A stretch of DNA of 64,000 bases from an uncultured Woeseiaceae bacterium (GTDB taxonomy: Bacteria; Pseudomonadota; Gammaproteobacteria; Steroidobacterales; Woeseiaceae), in contig CALZJH010000001.1 of assembly GCA_945787845.1 (NCBI GenBank), positions 186,001 through 250,000 on the forward strand, written 5' to 3'. Positions 42,431 through 50,499 of the stretch are shown here, piece by piece (position 1 is the stretch's first letter; every line of letters begins with the position of its first letter). The position numbers were made by a program, and so were the translations under genes. The notes under the pieces were generated by a model. That model was not told where the DNA came from, made no database searches, and worked only from the letters and a program-made list of their open reading frames with translations.

Positions 42431-43486
42431 GTGACCTATATCGCCAAACCGAAAATTTCACACCCGAGCCTGCCGAAGAACCAACTCGGTCTGACTACGC
42501 GCGACTACGAGGGTGTCGTCTCGACCTTGTGTGCCGGCTGCGGTCACGACTCCGTAACGGCGGCCCTGATCCAGGCCGTATTCGAGCTGGATATCGAACC
42601 CCACATGCTGGCCAAGATGAGCGGCATTGGCTGTTCCTCCAAAACACCCGCCTATTTCGTCAGCCAGGCACACGGATTCAACTCGGTCCACGGGCGTATG
42701 CCATCGGTTACGACCGGCGCCTACGCCGCCAACCGGGATATGACGTACGTCGGTGTCAGTGGTGACGGTGATTCGCTGTCGATTGGCGTGGGCCAGTTCG
42801 TGCATGCGATTCGCCGCAATCTCAACATGTGCTACCTGATTGAAAACAACGGCGTGTATGGGCTCACCAAAGGGCAGTTTTCGGCGTCGGCCGACATTGG
42901 CAGCAAGCCAAAGAAAGGCCTCCCCAATCAGCAGGAACCCATTGATCCCGCGAGTGCGGCATTGGCGCTCGGCGCAACCTACATTGCGCGGAGTTTTTCG
43001 GGTGACAAGGAACAGCTTGTGCCGTTGATCAAGGGCGCCATCATGCACTCGGGCTTCTCGCTGGTCGATGTGATCAGCCCGTGCGTGACCTTCAACGACC
43101 ATGAGGGCTCGACCAAGAGCTACGCGCATACCCGCGAGTTCTACAAGCACGTTGCCAATATCGACTACATCCATCCGTCAGAAGAGATCAAGGCGTCCTA
43201 CGCCGAGGGCGATGCGATGCCCATTCACCTGCACGGCGGCGACACGATCGTATTGCGCAAGGTCGATCGTGCCTACGACCCGACCAGTCGCGCGGAGGCC
43301 TTCAAGCTCCTGCGTGAGCGCTACAATGCGGGCGAAATCACGACGGGCTTGCTGTACGTCAATGACGAGCGCGCGGAAATGCACGAGCTCATGCACAATA
43401 TTGATACGCCGCTGGCGCAGTTACCGTATGAGGGCCTGCACCCCGGCAGCGATGAGCTGCGGAAGTTGCAGAGTCGTTATCGCTAG
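42431..43486 (+). CDS. 2-oxoacid:acceptor oxidoreductase, beta subunit
   Basis: 351 residues from GTG 42431, with AGGA upstream. TLCAGCGHDSV and SGIGCSSKTP are the Fe-S and thiamine-region cysteines of KorB-type subunits. GVSGDGDSLSIGVGQFVHAIRRNLNMCYLIENNGVYGLTKGQ is the thiamine diphosphate/Mg motif (GDG...NN), and CVTFNDHEGSTKSY follows. Twelve bases after the alpha subunit. Longer frames from 42302 run back into that gene and are not supported. The operon is flavoprotein, gamma-alpha, beta, ending at the weak hairpin at 43509. Confidence 0.9.
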   Translation: MTYIAKPKISHPSLPKNQLGLTTRDYEGVVSTLCAGCGHDSVTAALIQAVFELDIEPHMLAKMSGIGCSSKTPAYFVSQAHGFNSVHGRMPSVTTGAYAANRDMTYVGVSGDGDSLSIGVGQFVHAIRRNLNMCYLIENNGVYGLTKGQFSASADIGSKPKKGLPNQQEPIDPASAALALGATYIARSFSGDKEQLVPLIKGAIMHSGFSLVDVISPCVTFNDHEGSTKSYAHTREFYKHVANIDYIHPSEEIKASYAEGDAMPIHLHGGDTIVLRKVDRAYDPTSRAEAFKLLRERYNAGEITTGLLYVNDERAEMHELMHNIDTPLAQLPYEGLHPGSDELRKLQSRYR

Positions 43487-43508
43487 GTCCGTGCTAGTAT
43501 AAAAGTCC

Positions 43509-43526
43509 ACGCACCGCTCGGTGCGT
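43509..43526 (+). terminator. Hairpin after the oxidoreductase operon
   Basis: ACGCACCG, CT, CGGTGCGT: 8-bp perfect arms with a two-base centre, 22 bases after the beta-subunit stop and 37 bases before exbD. No T-run follows, so it may be a weak terminator, a processing hairpin or an operator. Confidence 0.4.
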
Positions 43527-43563
43527 AACAACCAGGCGGGAATCCTCACAACAGGAGTTTGTG

Positions 43564-43968
43564 ATGAGTCGATTCCATGCTGTATTTCCCGAAGACCGTG
43601 CCGAGATCAATTTGTCCCCGATGCTGGACGTGGTCTTCATCATGCTGATCTTCTTTATCGTCGTTGCGACGTTCGTCAGGGAACAGGCAATTCCCATCGC
43701 TGTGCAGGACGATCATGAACCGCGACCCGACGTCGTCGAATCCATTGTTGTAAAGATTGAATCCGAGGGCGTTTTCCTGGTCAACGGGAGGGTCATGAGT
43801 CGCGGCAGCGTGCTGCCGTATGTACAGGCGCTGCACGGCGAGAACCCGGAGGCGTCGTTTGCCGTGGCAGCAGCAAAGGATGTGCCAATACGGGATACGG
43901 TCGTCGCCATCGACGCTGGTCATGCCATCGGCTTTGAGGTTATAACGATATTGCCCATCAGCGAGTAA
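43564..43968 (+). CDS. ExbD/TolR-family protein (orphan)
   Basis: 134 residues from ATG 43564 (GTG 43561 is closer to the AGGAG site). EINLSPMLDVVFIMLIFFIVVATFV is the single membrane segment with the conserved Asp of the proton channel (PMLDVVFIMLIF). The periplasmic C-terminal domain follows. ExbD works with ExbB and TonB to energise outer membrane uptake, or as TolR. No exbB or tonB gene is adjacent, so it is an orphan copy, perhaps serving a complex encoded elsewhere. Confidence 0.9.
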   Translation: MSRFHAVFPEDRAEINLSPMLDVVFIMLIFFIVVATFVREQAIPIAVQDDHEPRPDVVESIVVKIESEGVFLVNGRVMSRGSVLPYVQALHGENPEASFAVAAAKDVPIRDTVVAIDAGHAIGFEVITILPISE

Positions 43969-43983
43969 GCAAAGGGGAGAGGT

Positions 43984-45090
43984 TTGAAGAACAGTCGACG
44001 GGATTTCATAAAAGCCGGCGCGATCGGCGCCGCCTTGGCCGCCACGGGCTTTTCCGCGACCGGCTACGCGGTCGACAATGAACCCGTGTCGAAAAAGGGC
44101 CTCAAGCTTCTCATCCTGGGTGGCACAGGGTTCATCGGGCCGCACATGGTTCGGGAAGCTCTGCGCCGCGGGCACTCCGTGACGCTATTCAACCGGGGCC
44201 GCAGCAATGCATCGCTGTTCCCGGATCTCGAGACGATCAGGGGCGACAGGGACGGTGGCCTCAGTGGCTTGCAGGGCCGCAAGTGGGATGCCGTGATCGA
44301 TAACTCCGGCTACGTGCCGCGGCACGTGGCGGATTCGGCGCACCTGCTGGCGCCCAACGTCGGGCGCTATGTGTTTGTCTCGTCCGTTTCCGTCTACGCC
44401 GATTTCGACATCGTGAACAACGAAGATTCGCGGCTCGCGACTATCGCCGACGAGACGGTCGAGGAAGTGACCGGCGAGACCTACGGGCCACTCAAGGCAC
44501 TGTGCGAACAGGCGGCGGCCTCCGAGATCAGTAACGACAAACTCACCGTGCTGCGACCTACCTACATATGCGGTCCCGGGGATCACACGGATCGGTTTGT
44601 CTACTGGCCGCTGCGCGCGCGCCGGGCCGGCCGCATGCTGTGGCCCGGGACGCCGCAGGACATCATCCAGGTGATCGATGTGCGGGACCTCGCACACTTC
44701 ACGATCGATAGCATCGAACGGCAGGTGCAAGGTGTCTACAACCTGGTGAATCCGCGCGGCGCGAGCACGATGGGTACCTTGCTTCGCGATTGCCAGGCGA
44801 TCACCGCGCGTGGTGGCGAGGCCATCTGGATCGACGAGGCATTCCTGGCGTCGCAAGGAGTGCATGGTGGCGTCGATCTGCCGATCTGGTTTAACTCGAA
44901 CCCTGCGATAGGTTTTACCGCGGACCGGGCATTACGGGCCGGTCTGCACAATCGCCCTGTCCGCGAAACGGCTCGCGATCTGCTTGCCTGGTGGGATTCC
45001 CTGCCCAGGCAGCGGACCGCGAAACCGCGTGCCGGATTGTCGCCGATGAAGGAAGCCGAGGTGATCGCGGCGTGGCGCAAGCGACGCTAG
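43984..45090 (+). CDS. Tat-exported NAD-dependent epimerase/dehydratase
   Basis: 368 residues, TTG start behind GGGGAG. A twin-arginine signal (NSRRDFIKAGAIGAALAATG) is followed by the dinucleotide fold LILGGTGFIGPHMVREALRRGHSVTLFNRGR. It lacks a clear YxxxK; the region VSSVSVYADF aligns with the catalytic Ser/Tyr part of extended SDR proteins. Export by Tat fits a cofactor-bearing protein folded before transport. The substrate is unknown; relatives act on isoflavone-like or nucleotide-sugar substrates. It stands between exbD and a convergent DUF2330 gene. Confidence 0.85.
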   Translation: MKNSRRDFIKAGAIGAALAATGFSATGYAVDNEPVSKKGLKLLILGGTGFIGPHMVREALRRGHSVTLFNRGRSNASLFPDLETIRGDRDGGLSGLQGRKWDAVIDNSGYVPRHVADSAHLLAPNVGRYVFVSSVSVYADFDIVNNEDSRLATIADETVEEVTGETYGPLKALCEQAAASEISNDKLTVLRPTYICGPGDHTDRFVYWPLRARRAGRMLWPGTPQDIIQVIDVRDLAHFTIDSIERQVQGVYNLVNPRGASTMGTLLRDCQAITARGGEAIWIDEAFLASQGVHGGVDLPIWFNSNPAIGFTADRALRAGLHNRPVRETARDLLAWWDSLPRQRTAKPRAGLSPMKEAEVIAAWRKRR

Positions 45091-45093
45091 TAC

Positions 45094-46434
45094 CTAGTTC
45101 CAGATACGTTTCCACCAGGGCTCGTTTTCGCTTACAGGCCGAACGCCGCCGGCGAAGGGTATTTTTTTCCTGATATCGCCGATATCCCAGCCGGTCATGC
45201 TGGCGAGGAGCTGCGCCTCGCGCTCCTGGCGTTCGCGTACGGAGGCTTCGTACTGCGTGATGTCGCAGCTCGCTTCGCCTTTCCACGGATGACGAATCAC
45301 ATAGCGCCCCTGGTAGTTCTGGCGGTCGCCGGTTTCCTGGAACATCAGGTCCTCGGGGAAGTGCTCGGCGTCGTAGCGCACGTGGAGCCGGGTGACAAAG
45401 ACATTCTGCGCCTGCGGCATGATGCTGCGTTTGTCCCGGGCGCCGCGCTCATCGATCCAGAACACACCCAACTGGCGCAGCTCCTTGCTGCTCAGCGGAT
45501 CGGCGGCGCAGGGGTCGCACCAGGCCATGTCCCACGCGTATTCCAGGAATACGGCGCGTTCGTTTTCCTTTTTCGTCTGGCGGGCAAACATGTCGCGATA
45601 GAAGTCGGCGAACTCGCCCTCGACAAACTCGGGCACCTCGACGTTAGTGGGTAACTTGACCGTGCGGTAGTTCGTCGTCTCGACGCGGCCTGTGCGCGTC
45701 AGTGCGTACACGTATAACTCCTGCTTGCCTTTGGCATTCAGGGTGCCGAGCCGGATCGGTAGCATGAACTTGTTGCTCTCGTACGCAACCTGCAGCGGCC
45801 TGAGGTACTGGTAGCCGAGCTTTGACTGTTCTTCCACATTGACCCTGGCAACGAAGAAGCGCATGCCCTGTCCGAGGTAACTGTCGACGACGCGTTTCGC
45901 GCCGCGCGGGATCTTGTAGTCATTATCGTTCAGCCAGCGAATCAGGCCGCTGCTTTCCTCGGCGGACAGGATAAGGATGTCGTACTCGCCGACCGTGTAG
46001 CTGGCTTCGATCGTGACGCCCTGTGATTTCGCGGAGCGCCGCAGCTGCGCGGCGGCTGCAGGCAGGTCGGCATCGCTCTTCATACGCTCCTCGAGTTCAT
46101 AGCGATGACACGGGTTGCCGTCGTGATACTCGACGAGACGGGGTGACGTGTAGGCATCGAGGTGCTGAATAACGGCGCGGTCGCCAACGTTGATTTGTTC
46201 GCGCTCAATCCTGGTCGGCACGGGAATCACAACAGCGAAATCCTCGACCTCGCCTTCGAAGTCGTTCGCCATGGTGATGACGGTCCGGTTGTCGTCCCGG
46301 ACAAGTACGACCTGCGACGCACGATTGAAGAGGCTGGTGTCGGCCTTGGCCACGTAGAAGCCGCAGAAGGCCTGGGCCGTCGTCGTGACCATCACGGTCA
46401 CCAGGGCCGTGACCAGGGTAATCAGGTATTTCAT
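45094..46434 (-). CDS. DUF2330 exported protein
   Basis: 446 residues from ATG 46434. Signal peptide MKYLITLVTALVTVMVTTTAQAFCGFYVA, then DTSLFNRASQVVLVRDDNRTVITMANDFEGEVEDFAVVIPVP, the hallmark start of DUF2330. Three cysteine pairs (FCGFY, PCHRYE, MAWCDPCAAD) suggest disulfides. The family has no known activity. It is two bases downstream of an RnfD-like membrane gene on the same strand, so they are probably co-expressed; a shared role in an electron-transfer or surface process is only a guess. The extended frame from 46485 overlaps that gene and is rejected. Confidence 0.86.
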   Translation of the reverse strand: MKYLITLVTALVTVMVTTTAQAFCGFYVAKADTSLFNRASQVVLVRDDNRTVITMANDFEGEVEDFAVVIPVPTRIEREQINVGDRAVIQHLDAYTSPRLVEYHDGNPCHRYELEERMKSDADLPAAAAQLRRSAKSQGVTIEASYTVGEYDILILSAEESSGLIRWLNDNDYKIPRGAKRVVDSYLGQGMRFFVARVNVEEQSKLGYQYLRPLQVAYESNKFMLPIRLGTLNAKGKQELYVYALTRTGRVETTNYRTVKLPTNVEVPEFVEGEFADFYRDMFARQTKKENERAVFLEYAWDMAWCDPCAADPLSSKELRQLGVFWIDERGARDKRSIMPQAQNVFVTRLHVRYDAEHFPEDLMFQETGDRQNYQGRYVIRHPWKGEASCDITQYEASVRERQEREAQLLASMTGWDIGDIRKKIPFAGGVRPVSENEPWWKRIWN

Positions 46435-46436
46435 GT

Positions 46437-47267
46437 CTAAACTCCTTTGAGATGAGCGCTCGAATGCGCGTCGGGCTTTTCCCACCGGTAATGCGTTCCT
46501 TGCAGTAAGGCATCGATGACGGGCACGAGCGGTGCGCAGAGAATCAGCGCGAGTATCGGCCCGTTCGGTTGGTAGAAAATGAACTGGATGGTGAACGCCA
46601 CGGCTGCGACGAGCATCGCGTAGGCGACTCGGCCCCGGGCAGCGTCCGGCGTCGTCTTCGGGTCGGAAATCATGAAGAATGCGAAGATCAGCAGCGCACC
46701 GTTCTGCAGCTGGTGCACAGGGATCGACAGCGGGTCACCTAGCCACAAGGCGCGTCCGAACAGCATCGCGGCGTAGCCGATGAGGAATGCAATGGTCGTT
46801 TCGGCGCGTTTCGCACGCGTCAGTACGAGGAAGCCCAGGCAGGCGAGGCCGAAAGCGCCGATCGTTGCGCTGCCCCATTGGCCTGACGATACCCAGGCCC
46901 GGTCGCTCAGCAACATCAGCGTAACCAGGGCGACATTGGCCGGGTTGAACACGTGCTTTCCCCGAACCCGCACCAGGAACTTGCTGCCGATTGCGATCGT
47001 GGCGGCGGCCACGGCCAGCAACGGCAATTCTGTACGCAGCAACAGGGTCAGGGACAGCGACGTAATCAGCGCGCTCAGAGGATCGAAGCGAGGGAGGCCC
47101 GCGAGGCGGGTACCGAGATACTGCACGGCCTGGGCTGTCAGCATGATGGCGACGGCATTTTGCCAGTGAATACCGAAATCGAGTGCCAGCACGCCGATGC
47201 CCAGCAGGGTGGACAATACGGCGACCTGGTAGTAGCGCGGATCGCGTAGTCGGGATATCGAAACCAT
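46437..47267 (-). CDS. RnfD/NqrB-like membrane protein
   Basis: 276 residues, about eight hydrophobic segments. VFNPANVALVTLMLLSDRAWVSSGQWGS resembles the FNPxN region of NqrB/RnfD, and MISDPKTTPDAARGRVAYAM is the typical C-terminal membrane loop of that family. In Rnf and Nqr complexes this subunit binds FMN covalently and helps to pump Na+. No other rnf or nqr gene is present, so it is a stand-alone member. It lies upstream of the DUF2330 gene and divergent from a small membrane protein gene. Confidence 0.82.
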   Translation of the reverse strand: MVSISRLRDPRYYQVAVLSTLLGIGVLALDFGIHWQNAVAIMLTAQAVQYLGTRLAGLPRFDPLSALITSLSLTLLLRTELPLLAVAAATIAIGSKFLVRVRGKHVFNPANVALVTLMLLSDRAWVSSGQWGSATIGAFGLACLGFLVLTRAKRAETTIAFLIGYAAMLFGRALWLGDPLSIPVHQLQNGALLIFAFFMISDPKTTPDAARGRVAYAMLVAAVAFTIQFIFYQPNGPILALILCAPLVPVIDALLQGTHYRWEKPDAHSSAHLKGV

Positions 47268-47435
47268 GCCTGTTGTTAACGGCGGCTTCCGGAGTTTGGG
47301 TCTAACTGGGCCCTGCGTGCTACACTAATAGCAATAAAAACAATAACTTAAATATCTGCATCCAAATGCTCATCGACGCGCATCTAACAGGTGAAGACTG
47401 CTGATGCAGACGTTTGATTAACGGGAGATAAGACA

Positions 47436-47795
47436 GTGACACCACAGTGGATTGGATTTGCGGCCGTGGTTGCGCCGGCAATTTTGTTGGGAGTATTTTT
47501 CTGGCTTCGTGCGCGTGGCCGCAGGGACATGCAGGACACGATTCGCGTCGCCCTGGATAAGGGCCACGAGTTGAGCCCGGAACTGATTGATCGCCTGGGG
47601 CACCCGAAGGCGCCCAAGGATAAGGACTTCCGACTAGGGGTAATCTGGCTGGCCGTAGCGATCGGTATCGCGATGTTCGGTTTTGCGATCCCCGACGAGG
47701 ATGCGTTCGGGCCGTTACTCGGCATCTCCGCGTTCCCGTGCGTGATTGGCATCGCCTACCTGATTCTTCACAAGTTCGCCAAGCGAGACGACTGA
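47436..47795 (+). CDS. Small membrane protein (DUF6249-like)
   Basis: 119 residues, GTG start behind GGGAG. Three hydrophobic segments: at about 5-24, then LGVIWLAVAIGIAMFGFAI and LLGISAFPCVIGIAYLILH. Between the first and second is a cytoplasmic helix MQDTIRVALDKGHELSPELIDRLGHP. This arrangement, including the helix, is common in small proteins found before ECF sigma genes. The sigma gene starts 12 bases downstream, so the three-gene run (this gene, sigma, anti-sigma) is likely one transcript. Function unknown. Confidence 0.75.
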   Translation: MTPQWIGFAAVVAPAILLGVFFWLRARGRRDMQDTIRVALDKGHELSPELIDRLGHPKAPKDKDFRLGVIWLAVAIGIAMFGFAIPDEDAFGPLLGISAFPCVIGIAYLILHKFAKRDD

Positions 47796-47806
47796 GGCTC
47801 ACGGTC

Positions 47807-48358
47807 TTGGCCTGGGGTGAAGATCATGAGCTCGTCGCAAGAGTCGTATCCGTCCAGGATACGCGCGCTTTTGGCGAGCTCATCAGGCGCCACCAGTCGC
47901 ATGTGCGAAATTTCCTGCGCAAGCTGAGCGGTGATATGAGCGCTGCCGACGATCTCGCACAGGACTGTTTCATGCGAGCCTGGGACAAGCTGCACACCTA
48001 CTCGGGCCGCGGCTCATTTATCGGCTGGTTATTGAAGATCGCGTACACGACCTTTCTGCAATCCAAACGCAAGTCGAAGCGCTACGCGGAGATTCTGGAG
48101 CAGGTCGGTCATGCGTCGGAAGCGGAATCGCGTACACATACGATGCAGGCCGACGAGACTGGCGACCTGGACAAGTTCCTCGCCGTGCTGTCGGAGGAGG
48201 AACGCGCGGTCATGGTTATGTCGTATGCCTGCGGCTTGTCGCATCGTGAAATCAGTGAAGCGACCGCCATGCCGGTTGGCAGCGTGAAATCGGTGATATT
48301 TCGTGGTAAAGAAAAGATCAGGACGAGTTTTGACATCAAAGATCATCAACATGGCTGA
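47807..48358 (+). CDS. ECF RNA polymerase sigma factor (second)
   Basis: 183 residues from TTG 47807, behind GAGG. Region 2: FGELIRRHQSHVRNFLRKLSGDMSAADDLAQDCFMRAWDKL and FIGWLLKIAYTTFLQSKRK. Region 4: LSEEERAVMVMSYACGLSHREISEATAMPVGSVKSVIFRGKEKIR. The frame opens earlier at 47738, but that part overlaps the preceding gene. Followed by its probable anti-sigma factor, with an overlap of up to 29 bases depending on the start chosen there. Confidence 0.87.
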   Translation: MAWGEDHELVARVVSVQDTRAFGELIRRHQSHVRNFLRKLSGDMSAADDLAQDCFMRAWDKLHTYSGRGSFIGWLLKIAYTTFLQSKRKSKRYAEILEQVGHASEAESRTHTMQADETGDLDKFLAVLSEEERAVMVMSYACGLSHREISEATAMPVGSVKSVIFRGKEKIRTSFDIKDHQHG

Positions 48359-48689
48359 GCGCATCAAAGACGCAGAAGACCGAGTGCTCGAATCGATGTT
48401 CGACGCGGCACCGATTGCCGACAATGGTTTCAGCGGGCAGATCGTGAAACGGATTCGGCGGAAGCTCTGGATTCGGCGGGTTACGCTGCCGCTAGCGGTG
48501 CTTCTCGGGCTCCTCGTGGCATTTCGACCGATGGCGGCCGTTGTGAAAGGCGTGTATGACCTGTTGCTCAGTATGCCGGGAGACCTGGTGCCGTCCCTGG
48601 CGGGCACGTTGCCGTCGCTACAGATTATTGTCACCGGGGCCCTGATTCTCGTGGTTGCCATGTTTTCGCTGAGCATGCTCGAGGATTAG
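48330..48689 (+). CDS. Probable anti-sigma factor, small membrane protein
   Basis: 119 residues from TTG 48330, with AGGA six bases upstream; ATG 48351 (112 residues, overlapping the sigma stop) is the alternative. The cytoplasmic N-terminal helix MAERIKDAEDRVLESMFDAAPIADNGFSGQIVKRIRRK is followed by two hydrophobic segments (LPLAVLLGLLVAF and IIVTGALILVVAMFSLSML). The position and topology match membrane anti-sigma proteins, although no zinc-binding anti-sigma motif is seen. Homology would need to be checked by profile search. Confidence 0.68.
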   Translation: MTSKIINMAERIKDAEDRVLESMFDAAPIADNGFSGQIVKRIRRKLWIRRVTLPLAVLLGLLVAFRPMAAVVKGVYDLLLSMPGDLVPSLAGTLPSLQIIVTGALILVVAMFSLSMLED

Positions 48690-48699
48690 ACCTGTTTCA

Positions 48700-48728
48700 T
48701 TGTCTTGGCGTGAGCGCTCGGTTACATT
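48700..48728 (+). promoter_or_regulatory. Candidate promoter before the small hypothetical gene
   Basis: TTGTCT (48700-48705), 17-base spacer, TACATT (48723-48728). It starts 11 bases after the anti-sigma stop and ends seven bases before the next ATG, a short leader. Confidence 0.35.
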
Positions 48729-48734
48729 GCGCCC

Positions 48735-48941
48735 ATGACACTTCGCGACAAAGTCGAGGCCCATCTGCCAAACTGGGAACGCTGGTACCCCAGTCTGTTC
48801 GATGCTGCCAGTGACCTCGGCATCATCAAAGCCGAAGTATGCGACCCCAATTCTCTGTTGCTGACACGCCGGCACGCGAAAGTTCGTCAGCGCGCCGAAG
48901 ATGCGCACCGTGAGAAGTGGGGCGGTAACGCGCAGGAATAG
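48735..48941 (+). CDS. Small hypothetical protein, 68 residues
   Basis: 68 residues, soluble and charged: MTLRDKVEAHLPNWERWYPS, then LFDAASDLGIIKAEVCDPNSLLLTRRHAKVRQRAEDAH and a Gly/Asn tail. No membrane segment and one Cys. No family recognised. It is 3 bases upstream of the cysteine-desulfurase-like gene and is probably cotranscribed with it. Confidence 0.6.
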   Translation: MTLRDKVEAHLPNWERWYPSLFDAASDLGIIKAEVCDPNSLLLTRRHAKVRQRAEDAHREKWGGNAQE

Positions 48942-48944
48942 CCT

Positions 48945-50192
48945 ATGTCCTTTGACCTCGATGCCGTGCGAGCGCAGTTTCCGGCGCTCGCGATTCAGGA
49001 TAACGGTCGACGCCGTATCTACTTCGACAATCCGGCCGGAACCCAGGTGCCGGGTGGTGTCGCTGAAGCCATGTCCGACTGCCTGCTGCGGAGCAACGCA
49101 AATCTCGGCGGCTACTTTTCGTCGTCAGCTGCCGCAGATGAGGTTGTCGAGTCTGCACGTGAGGCGATGGCGGACCTTCTCAACGCGCCATCGGCCCGGG
49201 AGATCGTCTTCGGTCAGAACATGACGACGATTACGATGCACCTGTCGCGTTCGATCGGAGCCCTGTTCCAGGCGGGTGACGAAATCATTCTGTCGCGCAT
49301 GGATCACGATGCCAACGTATGGCCCTGGGTGCTGATGGCAAAGGACCTCGACCTTAACGTTCGGTGGTTGCCCTTTAGTCCTGAAAGCTTTGAATTCGAC
49401 CTGAACGATCTGGATGAGTTGCTGACTGACAAAACGCGGCTCATCTGTGTCGGCGGCGCCAGCAACCTGACCGGTACCTTGAACGACGTCACGTCAATCT
49501 GTGCGCGAGCCCGTGCGGCCGGTGTGCTCACTTATGTCGATGCGGTCCAGTCAGTGCCACATGTCGCGACGGACGTGCAGGCGATCGGCTGCGACTTCCT
49601 CGTTTGTTCGCCTTACAAGTTTTTCGGACCGCACCAGGGCGTGCTGTGGGGTCGCCTCGATGTGCTTGAGCAACTCGAGCCCTATAAGGTCAGGCCTGCG
49701 CCGAAAGATGTACCGGGCTGCTTCGAGACCGGGACGCAAAGTCATGAAGGCTTCGCGGGCATCAAGGCGGCTGTCGACTATTTCGAGTGGATCGGCACAT
49801 CGATGACCGGGGCCGAAGGCGGACGAGCGGCACTGGTCGCGGCGATGGAGCTGTTGTTCGACTATGAGAAGTCGCTCACTGAACATCTGGTCGAAGGGCT
49901 ACAGGGTCTTGATGGAGTGAAGGTGCTGGGAATCACGGCCGCCGACGCCATGGATCGGCGCGTGCCCACGGTCGCATTCGCTCATTCGAGTCACGCACCT
50001 GCCCACATTGCCGAGTCGCTCGGCCGGCAGAATATTTTTGTCTGGAGTGGCCACAACTACGCTGTGGAAGTCGCCAAGACCCTCGGCATCTACGAGTCGG
50101 GCGGCGCCGTGCGCGTCGGACCGGTGCACTACAACAGCCTCGACGAAATCGACGAATTGCTTGCAGAATTGCGGCAGATTCTGGCCGCATAA
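48945..50192 (+). CDS. Cysteine desulfurase-like PLP enzyme (TIGR01976 type)
   Basis: 415 residues. Class V aminotransferase fold: IYFDNPAGTQVP, DHDANVWPW, GGASNLTGTLNDVTSIC, YVDAVQSVPHVATDVQAIGCDFLVCSPYKFFGPHQGVLWG with the PLP Lys in SPYKFFGPH. This subgroup, related to NifS/SufS, often lacks the cysteine loop needed for sulfur transfer; I see no clear SxHxxSxxx active Cys here, so the substrate may not be cysteine. Followed by a short GC hairpin terminator. Confidence 0.88.
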   Translation: MSFDLDAVRAQFPALAIQDNGRRRIYFDNPAGTQVPGGVAEAMSDCLLRSNANLGGYFSSSAAADEVVESAREAMADLLNAPSAREIVFGQNMTTITMHLSRSIGALFQAGDEIILSRMDHDANVWPWVLMAKDLDLNVRWLPFSPESFEFDLNDLDELLTDKTRLICVGGASNLTGTLNDVTSICARARAAGVLTYVDAVQSVPHVATDVQAIGCDFLVCSPYKFFGPHQGVLWGRLDVLEQLEPYKVRPAPKDVPGCFETGTQSHEGFAGIKAAVDYFEWIGTSMTGAEGGRAALVAAMELLFDYEKSLTEHLVEGLQGLDGVKVLGITAADAMDRRVPTVAFAHSSHAPAHIAESLGRQNIFVWSGHNYAVEVAKTLGIYESGGAVRVGPVHYNSLDEIDELLAELRQILAA

Positions 50193-50198
50193 ACAAAG

Positions 50199-50222
50199 AA
50201 GGCCGCCTGCCGGCGGCCTTCC
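50199..50222 (+). terminator. Terminator after the desulfurase-like gene
   Basis: Stem AAGGCCGCC / GGCGGCCTT with loop TGCC, seven bases after the stop. The T-run is short (TTCC), but the 9-bp GC stem is strong. Confidence 0.65.
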
Positions 50223-50249
50223 GTGGAATCAAATACCTGAAAAGGAGGA

Positions 50250-50330
50250 CTAGCGAAGCGAGTAGCGGTGCTCCATCTTTCGCGTCAGACCCACAGGTTT
50301 TTCAGATACCTTTGTTATCCCACGAGACAT
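50250..50330 (-). CDS. 26-residue micro-ORF with an ideal Shine-Dalgarno
   Basis: ATG 50330 to TAG 50250, encoding 26 residues beginning MSRGITKVSEKPVG and ending KMEHRYSLR; basic, no hydrophobic segment. Directly upstream, AAAAGGAGGTGATCC contains AAGGAGGTGATCC, fully complementary to the 3' end of 16S rRNA, with AGGAGG six bases from the ATG. Such a match is rare even in highly expressed genes. A -35 TTGGAA / -10 CATACT pair with 17-base spacing lies just upstream. No family recognised. It could be a small regulatory protein, a leader peptide, or an element that engages the ribosome without an important product. Confidence 0.55.
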   Translation of the reverse strand: MSRGITKVSEKPVGLTRKMEHRYSLR

Positions 50331-50363
50331 GGATCACCTCCTTTTATTTGTTTGCCCGAAGTC

Positions 50364-50393
50364 AGTATGTCTTGGAAATCAACAAATTCCAAG
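50364..50393 (-). promoter_or_regulatory. Candidate promoter and dyad of the micro-ORF
   Basis: On the minus strand TTGGAA (50392-50387), 17 bases, CATACT (50369-50364). The -35 lies in an inverted repeat, CTTGGAA (50371-50377) and TTCCAAG (50387-50393), a possible operator. Confidence 0.45.
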
Positions 50394-50499
50394 CGAAAAC
50401 GTAAGTAATAAATAAGCCTTCAACTCGACGCATTTTGTGGGTTATTATTGACGGCCTGCCTCGGGATGCAGCCCGCAATAAAATATAAGAGAGTAGAAA

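Noticed and set aside
50331-50345. Match to the 3' end of 16S rRNA on the plus strand (GGATCACCTCCTTTT)
   Set aside because: Only about 14 bases match and the sequence before them is not rRNA-like; it is better read as the complement, a Shine-Dalgarno site for the micro-ORF.
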